The notes below the pieces were generated by a model, which ran no database searches, had not been told where the DNA came from, and was given only the letters and a program-made list of their open reading frames with translations. A stretch of 64,000 nucleotides of DNA from assembly GCF_000302535.1 (NCBI RefSeq), contig NC_018708.1:3906001-3970000 (forward strand), in the 5' to 3' direction. Positions 1 through 10,516 of the stretch are shown here, in pieces (positions within the stretch are counted from its first letter, which is position 1; each line of letters begins with the position of its first letter). The DNA comes from Acidovorax sp. KKS102 (GTDB taxonomy: Bacteria; Pseudomonadota; Gammaproteobacteria; Burkholderiales; Burkholderiaceae_C). Both the position numbers and the translations under genes were made by a program.

Positions 1-186
1 CAGTGCGGCGCTGAAGTCCTCGCGCTGCAGGCCCACCAGCATCACCGCCTGCTGGGCCAGCGCCATGCGGGCAGCGTCCACCCGCACGCCAGCGCGACGC
101 AGCGTGCGGCCAAAGCCGCTCAGGTTGTCGGCCAGCTTGCCGGTGCGGGCATCGCCGAGTTGGGAGAACATCGCGCCCTCAGCCAT
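1..186 (-). CDS. CoxE-like VWA-domain protein, N-terminal part only
   Basis: Open reading frame running off the left edge; 62 codons are visible, beginning MAEGAMFSQLGDARTG and containing no stop. The start (ATG at 186-184) lies 10 nt after the stop of the MoxR-type ATPase. In coxSLM-type clusters the gene after the MoxR ATPase encodes a CoxE/von Willebrand factor A protein, and the visible N-terminus (LADNLSGFGRTLRRAGVRVD) fits that family. CoxD/CoxE pairs are thought to help mature the active site of molybdenum hydroxylases. The metal-binding VWA domain itself is outside the window, so the assignment rests on position and N-terminal similarity. Confidence 0.7.
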   Translation of the reverse strand, partial: MAEGAMFSQLGDARTGKLADNLSGFGRTLRRAGVRVDAARMALAQQAVMLVGLQREDFSAAL

Positions 187-196
187 GGGACGGCTC

Positions 197-1123
197 TCAT
201 GCATCGGCATCGGCGGGTTGCAGCAACTGCACCGCCATGTCGCGGGTGAGCGCCGCGACATCCTCGCGCTGCTTGAACAGGATGCCTGCGGTATCGGACA
301 CCACCTCGGGGTCCACCACGAGGGTGTCGAGGGCCACCAGCGCCTTGGCCCATTCCACGCTCTCGGCAATGCCCGGTGCGCGCTGAAAGGCGTTGGCAAA
401 CGGCTGGCTGCGCAGTCGCCCCACAAAGTCTGCCACCTGCAGGGCCAACGCCTCACTCGCACCCGGCACCTGGGCGCGCACGATGGCCAGCTCGCGCTCG
501 CGCTCGGGGTAGTCCAGCCAGTGGTACAAGCAGCGGCGCTTGACGGCGTCGTGCAGGTCGCGCGTACGGTTGCTGGTGAGAATGGTGACGGGCGTGGCCG
601 TGGCGCGCACGGTGCCAATCTCGGGAATGCTCACCTGGTACTCGCCCAGGTACTCGAGCAAAAAGGCCTCAAAGGGCTCGTCCGCGCGGTCCACCTCGTC
701 GATCAGCAGCACGGCGCCGGGCGCTGGCGCCTGCAGCGCCTGCAGCAAAGGGCGGCGGATGAGGTAGCGGTCCTGGTACACCTCGCGCTCCACCTGCGCC
801 ATGTCGGCACCGCCCTGCCCCTCGGCTGCGCGCATGTGCAGCAACTGAGCAGCGTAATTCCACTCGTACAACGCCTCGCGCTGCTCCAGGCCGTCGTAGC
901 ACTGCAGGCGGATCAGGCTGCGCGACAGCACTTCCGAGAGGGCTTTGGCCAGCGCCGTCTTGCCCACGCCGGGCTCGCCCTCCAGCAGCAAAGGCCGCTG
1001 CAGCTTGAGCGCCAGAAACACCGCCGTGGCTAGGCGACGGTCGGCAAAATAGCCCACGCTTTGCAGGGCCTGCACCAGGGCGTCGATGGAAGCCGGAACC
1101 GGCGCGGCGTTAAAAGAGTTCAT
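197..1123 (-). CDS. MoxR-family AAA+ ATPase (CoxD-like)
   Basis: 308 aa. Walker A GEPGVGKT at residues 49-56 and Walker B VLLIDEVDRAD at about 138-148 identify a MoxR-type AAA+ ATPase, and the C-terminal helical lid is present. In CO dehydrogenase and related clusters this ATPase (CoxD) works with CoxE as a chaperone inserting or activating the metal centre; here that role is inferred from position. The gene follows coxM after a 109-nt gap carrying a dispersed inverted repeat, and precedes the CoxE-like gene by 10 nt, so it is probably the fourth gene of the operon. Confidence 0.88.
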   Translation of the reverse strand: MNSFNAAPVPASIDALVQALQSVGYFADRRLATAVFLALKLQRPLLLEGEPGVGKTALAKALSEVLSRSLIRLQCYDGLEQREALYEWNYAAQLLHMRAAEGQGGADMAQVEREVYQDRYLIRRPLLQALQAPAPGAVLLIDEVDRADEPFEAFLLEYLGEYQVSIPEIGTVRATATPVTILTSNRTRDLHDAVKRRCLYHWLDYPERERELAIVRAQVPGASEALALQVADFVGRLRSQPFANAFQRAPGIAESVEWAKALVALDTLVVDPEVVSDTAGILFKQREDVAALTRDMAVQLLQPADADA

Positions 1124-1135
1124 TGCTATCTAATT

Positions 1136-1173
1136 CATAGCTGCCAGCGCATGTTCTTCCAGCGCTAGCAGCC
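1136..1173. repeat. dispersed inverted repeat, copy 1
   Basis: Imperfect hairpin between coxM and the MoxR ATPase: left arm TAGCTGCCAGCGC (1138-1150), right arm AGCGCTAGCAGCC (1161-1173). Related copies occur at 6379, 27719, 30502 and 33804, and degenerate ones at 18690 and 21421. None was seen in the prophage half of the window. Confidence 0.65.
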
Positions 1174-1232
1174 AATTTCACTCAAAAGCCCGCCACCGGG
1201 TGCCGCACCACGGTAGCGGGGTTGCCCTCATG

Positions 1233-2024
1233 TCATCCCAGCATCTGCTGCACAGCGCGCTGCGTTTGCACGCTGATGAGGTTGGCGCGGTAGGCAGCGC
1301 TGGCGTGGATGTCGGCGTTCAAATCGCTCGCGTCGATCTTCACGCTGGCCGCCGACTGCGGCGTGAAGCTCTGGTTGAGCGCTGCCTCCAGCCCCGCATG
1401 GCGAAACACGCTGCTGGCCGCACCGGTGACGGCCACGCGCACGCCACTGTCGGTCTGCGCCACAAACACACCCACCAGCGAGAATCGCGACGCCGCCTGC
1501 TTGAACTTCATGTACGCGGCACGCTTAGGGATGGGGAAGCGGATGGCAGTAATGATCTCGCCCTCCTCCAGCGCCGTGGTGTACATGCCCACGAAGAAGT
1601 CGTCGGCTTGGATCTCGCGGCGGTTGGTGATGACCGTGGCGCCCAGGCCCAGCACCGCGCTGGGGTAGCAGGCGGCAGGGTCGTTGTTGGCCACGGAGCC
1701 GCCCAGCGTGCCCCGTGCGCGCACCTGGCGGTCGCCAATGTGTGCGGCCAGGTCGGCCAGCGCCGGGATGGCTGCCTTGACCTCGCTGCTGGCCGCCACG
1801 TCCATGTGGCGCGTCATGGCGCCAATGACCAGCGCGTTGCCTTCACGGCGGATGCCCGCCAGCTCGGCAACGCCATTCAGGTCCACGATCTTTTCGGGGT
1901 TGGCCAGGCGCAGGCGCATGGACGGCAGCAGGCTTTGCCCGCCGGCCAGCAGCTTTCCGCCCTGGGCGATGAGCTGCGCGGCAGCAGCGGTGGAGGAAGG
2001 AGCCTCAAAGGTGAATGCGTACAT
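1233..2024 (-). CDS. coxM: Molybdenum hydroxylase FAD-binding (medium) subunit
   Basis: 263 aa from ATG at 2024, with AAGGAG about 7 nt upstream; a longer frame exists but lacks this ribosome site. The FAD-binding signatures of the CO dehydrogenase/xanthine dehydrogenase medium subunit are present: AGGQSLLP at residues 27-34 and TLGGSVANNDPAA at 106-118. The protein passes electrons from the [2Fe-2S] subunit to the acceptor. The gene starts 11 nt after the large-subunit stop, within the S-L-M order usual for coxSLM-type operons. Confidence 0.9.
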   Translation of the reverse strand: MYAFTFEAPSSTAAAAQLIAQGGKLLAGGQSLLPSMRLRLANPEKIVDLNGVAELAGIRREGNALVIGAMTRHMDVAASSEVKAAIPALADLAAHIGDRQVRARGTLGGSVANNDPAACYPSAVLGLGATVITNRREIQADDFFVGMYTTALEEGEIITAIRFPIPKRAAYMKFKQAASRFSLVGVFVAQTDSGVRVAVTGAASSVFRHAGLEAALNQSFTPQSAASVKIDASDLNADIHASAAYRANLISVQTQRAVQQMLG

Positions 2025-2035
2025 GGTTGGTCTCC

Positions 2036-4423
<2,388 letters not shown>

Positions 4424-4469
4424 GGTCTTGTCTCCTTGGATTGTTCTGGTGTGGGAACGGCGGGCGCGC

Positions 4470-4940
4470 TCAGGCGCCGGCCATGGCCTTCTGGCCGACC
4501 TGCACTGCGCGCACGATGTTCTGGTAGCCGGTGCAGCGGCAGATGTTGCCTTCGAGCAGCTCGCGGATCTCGCCTTCGCTGGCATTGGGATGGTTCTTGC
4601 ACAGGTCCACCGCACTCATCACCATGCCCGGCGTGCAGAAGCCGCACTGCAGGCCGTGGCACTCCTTGAACGCCGCCTGCATGGGGTGCATGGTGCCGTC
4701 TGCCGACGCCATGCCTTCGATGGTCGTCACCTCGGCCCCCTGCGCCTGCACCGCCAGCATGGCGCAGGATTTGACGGCCCGGCCGTTCACATGCACGGTG
4801 CAGGCGCCGCACTGGCTGGTGTCACAGCCCACATGGGTGCCGGTGAGCATCAGGTGCTCTCGCAGCGCATGGACAAGCAGGGTATTGGGAGGGACGTCAA
4901 CACTGGCAGCGCGCCCGTTGACCGTGAACTGGACTTGCAT
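4470..4940 (-). CDS. coxS: Molybdenum hydroxylase [2Fe-2S] small subunit
   Basis: 156 aa with two [2Fe-2S] domains. The plant-ferredoxin-type cluster uses C39, C44, C47 and C59. The second, all-helical cluster uses C99 and C102 (CGFCTPG) and C134 and C136 (CRCTGYQNI). It carries electrons from the Mo site to FAD. First gene of the minus-strand operon; the 222-nt gap upstream is shared with a divergently transcribed GAF-Fis regulator and must hold the operon promoter. That gap contains two CCCTAG boxes (near 5055 and 5067), but I see no convincing sigma-54 element. Confidence 0.92.
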   Translation of the reverse strand: MQVQFTVNGRAASVDVPPNTLLVHALREHLMLTGTHVGCDTSQCGACTVHVNGRAVKSCAMLAVQAQGAEVTTIEGMASADGTMHPMQAAFKECHGLQCGFCTPGMVMSAVDLCKNHPNASEGEIRELLEGNICRCTGYQNIVRAVQVGQKAMAGA

Positions 4941-5162
4941 CTGGCTGTCTCCTGGAGTGGTTCTGGCTGGATAGGAGCGCGCTCACGACCTCGCGGAGGG
5001 GATCAGAGTCACGCTCATCGCTCGCGCATCTTCTGCCGCGCCCCAACGACCATCCCTAGGGACAACCCTAGATTTCCAGGGCCCCTGGCTGGATATTCTC
5101 AAAATGAAACATGCTGCACTGCACACCGGCGCATCATGCGGACCTCCAGGAGCCTGTTCACC

Positions 5163-6311
5163 ATGCTGATCTCCGCGCCCCACCCCGCTGCTGACCGCCA
5201 CGCGCTGATTGCGCGGGCGCGCCAGAGCCTGCTGTCCGACGGTGCAGCGCCCGTGCACGCCGAGGTGGAGCCGTGGATTGCACGGTCTTGGCAGCGCTGC
5301 CTGGCGCGGGGCCTGGAGCCCACGCGGCGCGTGGCGTTTGACGCCGTCAGCGCCACGGCGCTGCGCCACAGCCAGGAGCAGCACCATCACCTGCTGCGCG
5401 CGGCCCGGCCGGTACTGGAGCAGCTGACCCGTGCCATTGCGGGCATGCGCTACTTCGCCATGCTGACCGATGCACGTGGCATCGTCGTCGATGTGCAAGG
5501 CCATTGCGATCGGAGCGACCCGCGCGCCAGCGCCATCGGCCGGGTGGGCATTGATCTGTCGGAAGCCGCCGTGGGCACCACTGCCATCGGCGCCGCGCTG
5601 GAAGAGCTGCAGCCCGTGTGGCTGCACCGGGGCGAGCATTTCTTTGACGACAACGCCAGCTACAGCTGCGCCGGGGCGCCGCTGTTCGACCCACAGGGCC
5701 GCTGCATGGGCATGCTGGATCTGACGGGTGTGGATGTGCCCGAGCGGCCCGAGCTGCGCCACCTGGTGGCCCGCTCGGCCCGCGCCATGGAAGACGCGCT
5801 GCTGCTGCAGCTGCCCCACTCCCTGCTGCTGCGCCTGAACTGGCCGGGCTGCCCGCTGGGCGGCGAAGGCGACGGCCTGCTGACGCTGGACGCCGACGGC
5901 TGCGTGGTGGGCGCCAACAGCATGGCCCGCCAGCTCGTGCCCCACCCCCTGCGCACCCCCGGCCTGCCCGGCACCCGCACCCACTGCAGCGACCTGCTGG
6001 CCATGCCCTGGACCATGCTGTTCGACGCGGCCCGGCAGCAGCGCAGAGAGCCGCTGGATTTGCCGCTTTGGTCGGGCCTGCGGCTGCACGCCCTGGCGCA
6101 GCTGCCTGCGCACGCCCGCACCGTGGGCGACACCCACACGGCAGCGGTGCCAGGCATTGCATCGGCGCCCGCCCCGTTGCGCGAGGCCGAGGTCGCAATG
6201 ATCCGCCGCGCGGTGCAGGAGGCGCGCGGCAACGTGGCCGAGGCGGCGCGTGCGCTGGGCATCAGCCGCGCCACGGTGTACCGCAAGCTGGGCGCCCCCA
6301 AGGGCGGGTGA
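5163..6311 (+). CDS. GAF-Fis transcriptional regulator lacking the AAA+ domain (AcoR-like)
   Basis: 382 aa from ATG at 5163, with AGGAG about 10 nt upstream; an in-frame ATG at 5136 would add nine residues. The N-terminal part resembles the sensor (GAF) region of AcoR-type activators. The C-terminus is a Fis helix-turn-helix (GNVAEAARALGISRATVYRK, about residues 356-375). The central sigma-54-interacting AAA+ domain of AcoR is missing: no GAFTGA or Walker motif, and the length is about 380 rather than 650 aa. Transcribed away from coxSLM, so it is the likely local regulator of that operon, perhaps acting on a sigma-70 promoter. Confidence 0.8.
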   Translation: MLISAPHPAADRHALIARARQSLLSDGAAPVHAEVEPWIARSWQRCLARGLEPTRRVAFDAVSATALRHSQEQHHHLLRAARPVLEQLTRAIAGMRYFAMLTDARGIVVDVQGHCDRSDPRASAIGRVGIDLSEAAVGTTAIGAALEELQPVWLHRGEHFFDDNASYSCAGAPLFDPQGRCMGMLDLTGVDVPERPELRHLVARSARAMEDALLLQLPHSLLLRLNWPGCPLGGEGDGLLTLDADGCVVGANSMARQLVPHPLRTPGLPGTRTHCSDLLAMPWTMLFDAARQQRREPLDLPLWSGLRLHALAQLPAHARTVGDTHTAAVPGIASAPAPLREAEVAMIRRAVQEARGNVAEAARALGISRATVYRKLGAPKGG

Positions 6312-6378
6312 CGGGCCCGCGCTGCGGCCCACACCGCTGTGCAAGCTTCCGGCGCCTCCACTTCAAGCCTTTTGGGCC

Positions 6379-6425
6379 GATAGCGCTAGTGCAATATGCC
6401 TGAGCAGCTATTAAATAGATAGCAA
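6379..6425. repeat. dispersed inverted repeat, copy 2
   Basis: Degenerate member of the repeat family in the gap between two convergent genes: TAGCGCTAGTGC (6381-6392) followed by GAGCAGCTATT and GATAGCAAC. It may also act as a weak bidirectional terminator between the GAF-Fis gene and the merR-type gene. Confidence 0.5.
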
Positions 6426-6461
6426 CTCAATCACCCCATCAACCGAGGCGCCTCGGGCCGC

Positions 6462-6908
6462 TCAGGCACGCGGCCGGCGCAGGCCCACCACGGGCTGCGC
6501 GCTGCGCCGCTGCTGGCGCTCCAGCGCTCCGTCAGCGGCGGCTTTCAGCAGCCGCTGGAAGGACGGGCATTGCGCATGGCTCTCGGCCGGGCAGGCGGCC
6601 GCGTGCCGCAGGCCGTTGCTCATGGCCTTGAGGCGCTTGACCATGGTGTCAAGCTCGTCGGCCTTGCTTGACAGCAGCTGCCGGTCGATGTTCGGCTCTC
6701 CACTGGGCAAAAACATCGACCGGATGTCGTCCAGCGAGAACCCGGCCGATTGCCCCAGCGCAATCAGCGCCAGCTGGTCCATCACGCCAGGCGCAAACCG
6801 GCGGCGCTCGCCGGGTTGCCCTACCGACTGGATCAGCCCCTTCTCCTCGTAATACCGCAGCGTGGACGCCCGCAGACCGGAGCGTTTGGCGACTTCGGCA
6901 ATGTCCAT
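6462..6908 (-). CDS. MerR-family transcriptional regulator
   Basis: 148 aa from ATG at 6908 (MDIAEVAKRSGLRASTLRYY). An N-terminal winged helix of MerR type is followed by a dimerisation helix. The C-terminal region carries C-X7-C (ACPAESHAQCPSF), the spacing of the metal-binding loop in CueR, but no full SoxR-type four-cysteine cluster. It diverges from a DUF2938 / flavodoxin / DUF2798 operon, and the shared intergenic region holds a canonical MerR-type promoter. The effector is unknown: a thiol-reactive electrophile, a quinone or a metal are all possible. Confidence 0.85.
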   Translation of the reverse strand: MDIAEVAKRSGLRASTLRYYEEKGLIQSVGQPGERRRFAPGVMDQLALIALGQSAGFSLDDIRSMFLPSGEPNIDRQLLSSKADELDTMVKRLKAMSNGLRHAAACPAESHAQCPSFQRLLKAAADGALERQQRRSAQPVVGLRRPRA

Positions 6909-6919
6909 GAAAAAACCTC

Positions 6920-6950
6920 TTGACCTCAAGTTTACTTGAACTTCTATATT
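6920..6950 (+). promoter_or_regulatory. MerR-type promoter with 19-bp spacer and dyad operator
   Basis: -35 TTGACC (6920-6925) and -10 TATATT (6945-6950) are separated by 19 bp, the over-long spacing used by MerR-regulated promoters. Inside the spacer is the perfect dyad TCAAG-TTTA-CTTGA (6926-6939), close to the CCTCAAGTTAACTTGAGG operator of SoxR. It should drive the operon starting at 6992. Confidence 0.8.
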
Positions 6951-6991
6951 CCGTTCAAAACCTTCTCCCGTCAACTTTCCGAGGTGTTTTG

Positions 6992-7489
6992 ATGACTCTC
7001 TCACTGCAAGACATTCCCCTCGCCATGCTCCTGGGCATTGGCGCCACCGCCGTCATGGATGCCTGGCTGTTGCTGCTCAAAAGGCTGGGGGTGCCCACGC
7101 TCAACTTCGCTTTCATCGGCCGCTGGGTAGGCCACCTGGTGCGCGGGCAAGTCGCCCACGCCGCCATCGCCAAGGCGGCTCCGGTGCGCGGCGAGCTGGC
7201 CTGGGGCTGGCTCACGCACTACGCCGTGGGCGTGGCTTTTGCCGGGGTACTGCTGTCTCTGCAGGGCGACGCCTGGGTCCACAGCCCCACCCTGCTGCCC
7301 GCGCTGGCCGTGGGCATGGGCACCGTGGCGGCGCCGCTCTTAGTGATGCAGCCCGCCATGGGCTCGGGCTTTGCGGCATCGCGAACGCCCACCCCGCTCA
7401 AGAACTGCCTGCGCAGTTTGGCCAACCACACCGTGTTTGGCCTGGGCCTGTATCTCTCCGCGCTGGTCATCGCATTGATTTCACGCTGA
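6992..7489 (+). CDS. DUF2938 membrane protein
   Basis: 165 aa from ATG at 6992. Four or so hydrophobic segments (about residues 8-28, 70-90, 96-118, 145-163) and the overall pattern match the DUF2938 family of inner-membrane proteins of unknown function. First gene of the operon controlled by the MerR-type promoter at 6920-6950, followed 47 nt later by a flavodoxin-fold reductase. This suggests a redox or electrophile-stress operon, but no biochemical role can be read from the sequence. Confidence 0.75.
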   Translation: MTLSLQDIPLAMLLGIGATAVMDAWLLLLKRLGVPTLNFAFIGRWVGHLVRGQVAHAAIAKAAPVRGELAWGWLTHYAVGVAFAGVLLSLQGDAWVHSPTLLPALAVGMGTVAAPLLVMQPAMGSGFAASRTPTPLKNCLRSLANHTVFGLGLYLSALVIALISR

Positions 7490-7536
7490 CCTGTCCCGCG
7501 CCTTGCCCCCGAAATCACTCTCAAGGAAACCACACC

Positions 7537-8145
7537 ATGCAACACATTGCCATCGTTTATCACAGCGCCCACGACCACACCGCGCACATTGCCCACCACG
7601 TGCTGGACGGCGCACGCGCCGTGCCGGGCATCCTCGCTGAACTGGTCCGGGCCGAAGACCTGGCGCAGGCACCTGACCGCCTGCTGCGCTACGACGGCGT
7701 CATCCTTGGCTCGCCCACCTACCTGGGCGGAGTCTCCGGGCCGTTCAAGACCTTCATGGATTCCACAGGTCGCCTGTGGAAGACGCATCAGCTCAAGAAC
7801 AAGCTGGCGGCGGGCTTTACCGTGTCGTCACTGCCAGCGGGCGACAAGCAGTCCACGCTGATGTCGATGTGGGTGTTTGCCATGCAGCACGGCATGGTGT
7901 GGGTGGGCAACCCCATCCTGCCCGAGCAGCATGCCGGGGTGCCGTACGACGAGGCGGCCAACCGGCTCGGCTCCTGGTCGGGCCTGATGGCGCAGGCGGG
8001 CCATGGGGCGGCGGCCGATGCGTTTGTGCCCGGTGACACCAAAACCGCCCGCATGTTCGGCCAGCATTTCGCAGAGACACTGCAGCGCCTGGGCGGTGTG
8101 GGCGGTGCAGCCGCACGCCAGACTGGCGAAGAGGTGGCGGCATGA
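7537..8145 (+). CDS. Flavodoxin-fold NAD(P)H:quinone oxidoreductase (WrbA-like)
   Basis: 202 aa. Starts IAVYHSAHDHT-like (IAIVYHSAHDHTAHIAHHV), the FMN phosphate loop position of flavodoxins; continues with GVILGSPTYLGGVSGPFKTFMD and a C-terminal region typical of WrbA-type quinone reductases. It probably reduces quinones by two electrons using FMN, in the cytoplasm. It sits between a DUF2938 gene and a DUF2798 gene, overlapping the latter by four nt (ATGA), so all three are co-transcribed under the MerR regulator. Confidence 0.82.
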   Translation: MQHIAIVYHSAHDHTAHIAHHVLDGARAVPGILAELVRAEDLAQAPDRLLRYDGVILGSPTYLGGVSGPFKTFMDSTGRLWKTHQLKNKLAAGFTVSSLPAGDKQSTLMSMWVFAMQHGMVWVGNPILPEQHAGVPYDEAANRLGSWSGLMAQAGHGAAADAFVPGDTKTARMFGQHFAETLQRLGGVGGAAARQTGEEVAA

Positions 8146-8369
8146 TCCCCGCCCGCTATGGCCCGGTGCTGTTCAGCCTGATCTTGTCGGGCGTGATGTC
8201 GCTGCTGGTGTCGGGCATCTCCACCTTTCGCGCGCTGCAGCCGCAGCAGGACTTTGTGAGCCTCTGGGCGGGCGCATGGCTGACCGGGTGGCTGTTCGCC
8301 TTCCCGGCGGTGATGCTGGCAGCGCCACTGGCCCGCAAGGCGGTGGCGTTGCTCACGGCGAGGGGCTGA
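8142..8369 (+). CDS. DUF2798 small membrane protein
   Basis: 75 aa, start overlapping the previous stop (ATGA at 8142-8145). Two transmembrane helices (about 7-25 and 40-62) separated by a short loop match DUF2798. Function unknown; last gene of the MerR-controlled operon. It converges with acr3, whose stop is 27 nt away. Confidence 0.75.
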   Translation: MIPARYGPVLFSLILSGVMSLLVSGISTFRALQPQQDFVSLWAGAWLTGWLFAFPAVMLAAPLARKAVALLTARG

Positions 8370-8396
8370 GCGTGCGGACGGGCTGCGCCGCGCTAC

Positions 8397-9461
8397 TCAC
8401 GCCCGCTCGTACCACCGCTTGCTGCGGTTGACGATGTGCACTACCAGCAGCATCACCGGCACCTCGATCAACACGCCCACCACGGTGGCCAGCGCGGCGC
8501 CCGAGTGAAAGCCGAACAGGCTGATGGCGGCGGCCACCGCCAGCTCGAAAAAGTTGGAGGCGCCGATCAGTGCCGATGGACAGGCCACGCTGTGCTTTTC
8601 CCCCACTGCGCGGTTGAGCCAGTAGGCCAGCCCCGCGTTGAAAAACACCTGGGTCAGGATGGGTACGGCCAGCAGCGCAATCACCAGCGGCTGCTGCAGG
8701 ATGGCCTGGCCCTGGAACGCAAACAGCAGCACCAGCGTGGCCAGCAATGCGGCAATGGACCAAGGCCCCATGCGCGCCATGACGGCATCGAACACCGCCT
8801 GCCCCTGGGCCAGCAGCGACCGGCGCAGCCACTGGGCCAGCAAGACCGGGATCACGATGTAGAGCACCACCGAAGTCAGCAAGGTGTTCCACGGCACGGT
8901 GATGGCCGAGATGCCCAGCAAGAACGCCACCAGCGGCGCAAACGCGACCAACATGATGCTGTCGTTCAGTGCCACCTGCGACAGCGTGAACAGCGGGTCG
9001 CCGCCAGTGAGGCGGCTCCACACGAACACCATGGCCGTGCAGGGAGCAGCCGCCAGCAGGATGAGGCCCGCGATGTAGCTGTCCAGCTGGTCGGCAGGCA
9101 GGTAGGGCGCAAACCAGTGGCGGATGAACAGCCAGCCCAGCAGCGCCATCGAAAACGGCTTGACCAGCCAGTTCACCACTAGCGTCACGCCAATGCCCCG
9201 GGCATGCTTGCGCACTTCGCCCAGCGCAGAAAAGTCCACCTTCACCAGCATGGGGATCACCATCACCCAGATCAGCAGGCCCACGGGCAAGTTGACCTTG
9301 GCGATCTCCATGCGGCCGACGGCCTGGAACACCGATGGCAAGAACTGCCCGAGCGCAATGCCCACCACGATGCACAGCAACACCCACACCGTGAGGTAGC
9401 GCTCAAACACGCTCATGGGGGCCGGCACGGGCGCGCCGGCCGGTTCGCAACGCCCCGTCAT
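8397..9461 (-). CDS. acr3: Arsenite efflux permease Acr3
   Basis: 354 aa with about ten transmembrane helices. Carries the conserved thiolate Cys141 in transmembrane helix 4 (APCTAMVFVW) and Glu306 in helix 9 (SNFFELAVA), both needed for As(III) transport in this family. Exports arsenite from the cytoplasm, driven by the proton gradient. The start overlaps the arsC stop (ATGA at 9458-9461); an in-frame ATG at residue 16 is an alternative. Last gene of arsR-arsI-arsC-acr3. Confidence 0.93.
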   Translation of the reverse strand: MTGRCEPAGAPVPAPMSVFERYLTVWVLLCIVVGIALGQFLPSVFQAVGRMEIAKVNLPVGLLIWVMVIPMLVKVDFSALGEVRKHARGIGVTLVVNWLVKPFSMALLGWLFIRHWFAPYLPADQLDSYIAGLILLAAAPCTAMVFVWSRLTGGDPLFTLSQVALNDSIMLVAFAPLVAFLLGISAITVPWNTLLTSVVLYIVIPVLLAQWLRRSLLAQGQAVFDAVMARMGPWSIAALLATLVLLFAFQGQAILQQPLVIALLAVPILTQVFFNAGLAYWLNRAVGEKHSVACPSALIGASNFFELAVAAAISLFGFHSGAALATVVGVLIEVPVMLLVVHIVNRSKRWYERA

Positions 9462-9964
9462 GGTGTGGCGGCGGCACGCGACAGCTCGCGCGCGGTGTGC
9501 TGCAGCAGGGTCTTTTCGAGCTTGTCGGCAGGCAGGTTGATGAGCAGCTCCAGCCGCTGGTGGATGGCGTGCAAGGTTTTGCGGAAAGCCTCGCGCTTTT
9601 CATCGTCCGAGCCCTCCCCTGCGGACGGGTCGGCGTAGCCCCAGTGCGCAGTGGCCGGGTGGCCCGGCCAGATGGGGCAGACCTCGCCCGCCGCGTTGTC
9701 GCAGACGGTGATGATGAGGTCCATCACGGGTGCGCCCGGGGCGGCAAACTCGTCCCAGCTTTTGCTGCGCAGGCCTTCGGTCGAGATGCCGGCGGCACGC
9801 AGCACCTCCAGGCCCAGCGGGTTGGGTTGCTGGTTGTCGCGCGGGCTGCTGCCCGCCGAATACGCGTGGAACCTGCCCGGTGCCATGTCGTTGAGCAAGG
9901 CCTCGGCCAGGATGCTGCGGGCCGAGTTGTGGGTGCAGAGGAAGAGAACGTTCAAGGCGGTCAT
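9458..9964 (-). CDS. arsC: Arsenate reductase, thioredoxin-type (LMW phosphatase fold)
   Basis: 168 aa. The phosphatase P-loop CTHNSARS starts at Cys10, and the redox partner cysteines C88 and C96 (TVCDNAAGEVCPIWP) are present, as in the low-molecular-weight-phosphatase class of ArsC. It reduces arsenate to arsenite for export by the adjacent Acr3. The C-terminal extension beyond about residue 140 is somewhat longer than in the shortest family members. Start is ATG at 9964, 9 nt after the arsI stop. Confidence 0.92.
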   Translation of the reverse strand: MTALNVLFLCTHNSARSILAEALLNDMAPGRFHAYSAGSSPRDNQQPNPLGLEVLRAAGISTEGLRSKSWDEFAAPGAPVMDLIITVCDNAAGEVCPIWPGHPATAHWGYADPSAGEGSDDEKREAFRKTLHAIHQRLELLINLPADKLEKTLLQHTARELSRAAATP

Positions 9965-9973
9965 GCGGCGGTC

Positions 9974-10474
9974 TCAGCAGCAGCTGGTTTTGGAGTTTGT
10001 GGCCGTGGCCGGGCCGCAGCACGCCGCCCGAGGCGCCGCTGGCGCAGGGGCTGCCGCCGCAGGCGTGCAGCAGGCTCCCGCTGCGGAAGACGGCGCGGCT
10101 TCGTTGAAGACCGGGATGTCCCCCAGCGTATGGAAGTGCTCCCACGCAATGCCCTGCGGGTCGGTCACCCAGTGCTTTTCGCTGCGGGCGTAGCAGCAGG
10201 TGGTGTTGCCCTCGTCGAGCAACGCCATGTCGGCGGCCTCGGCACGGGCCTTCAGTTCGGCCAGCTCCGCAGCGTCGTCGGTCTGCAGGCCAAAGTGGTC
10301 CAGGCCTGGCGTGGTGCCCCGCGTGGAGATGGCGAAGTTGACGCGCGGGTCCTCCAGCATCCACTTGGCGTAGTCAGCCTCCACCCGCGTGGGTGCCGCA
10401 GCAAACAGCTTGGAATAGAACGCGATGCTCTGGGCCAGGTCATCGACATGCACATGGGCGTGGAAGCGTTTCAT
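9974..10474 (-). CDS. arsI: ArsI-like C-As lyase (vicinal oxygen chelate) with cysteine-rich tail
   Basis: 166 aa from ATG at 10474, with GAGGAG upstream. Glyoxalase/VOC fold with an N-terminal metal His (H6 or H8), H60 and E112 as candidate Fe(II) ligands, and the vicinal pair C93-C94 (TTCCYARSEKHW) that binds trivalent methylarsenic in ArsI. ArsI cleaves the C-As bond of organoarsenicals. A CadI-type glyoxalase would look similar, but the ars context favours ArsI. Residues 125-166 form an Ala/Pro linker with three further CC pairs (135-136, 152-153, 165-166), an unusual extra thiolate tail. Confidence 0.85.
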   Translation of the reverse strand: MKRFHAHVHVDDLAQSIAFYSKLFAAAPTRVEADYAKWMLEDPRVNFAISTRGTTPGLDHFGLQTDDAAELAELKARAEAADMALLDEGNTTCCYARSEKHWVTDPQGIAWEHFHTLGDIPVFNEAAPSSAAGACCTPAAAAPAPAAPRAACCGPATATNSKTSCC

Positions 10475-10516
10475 GGGGTTCTCCTCGGGGGGGTGGACAG
10501 AGACGGTCAGCAACGG

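Noticed and set aside
65..1033. Long plus-strand open frame opposite the MoxR ATPase
   Set aside because: Shadow of the minus-strand gene in GC-rich DNA: no ribosome site, His/Gln/Leu-rich composition and no family pattern, whereas the minus strand has intact Walker motifs.
6462..6908. MerR protein as a true SoxR
   Set aside because: The operator is SoxR-like, but the protein lacks the four-cysteine [2Fe-2S] motif of SoxR; only C-X7-C is present.
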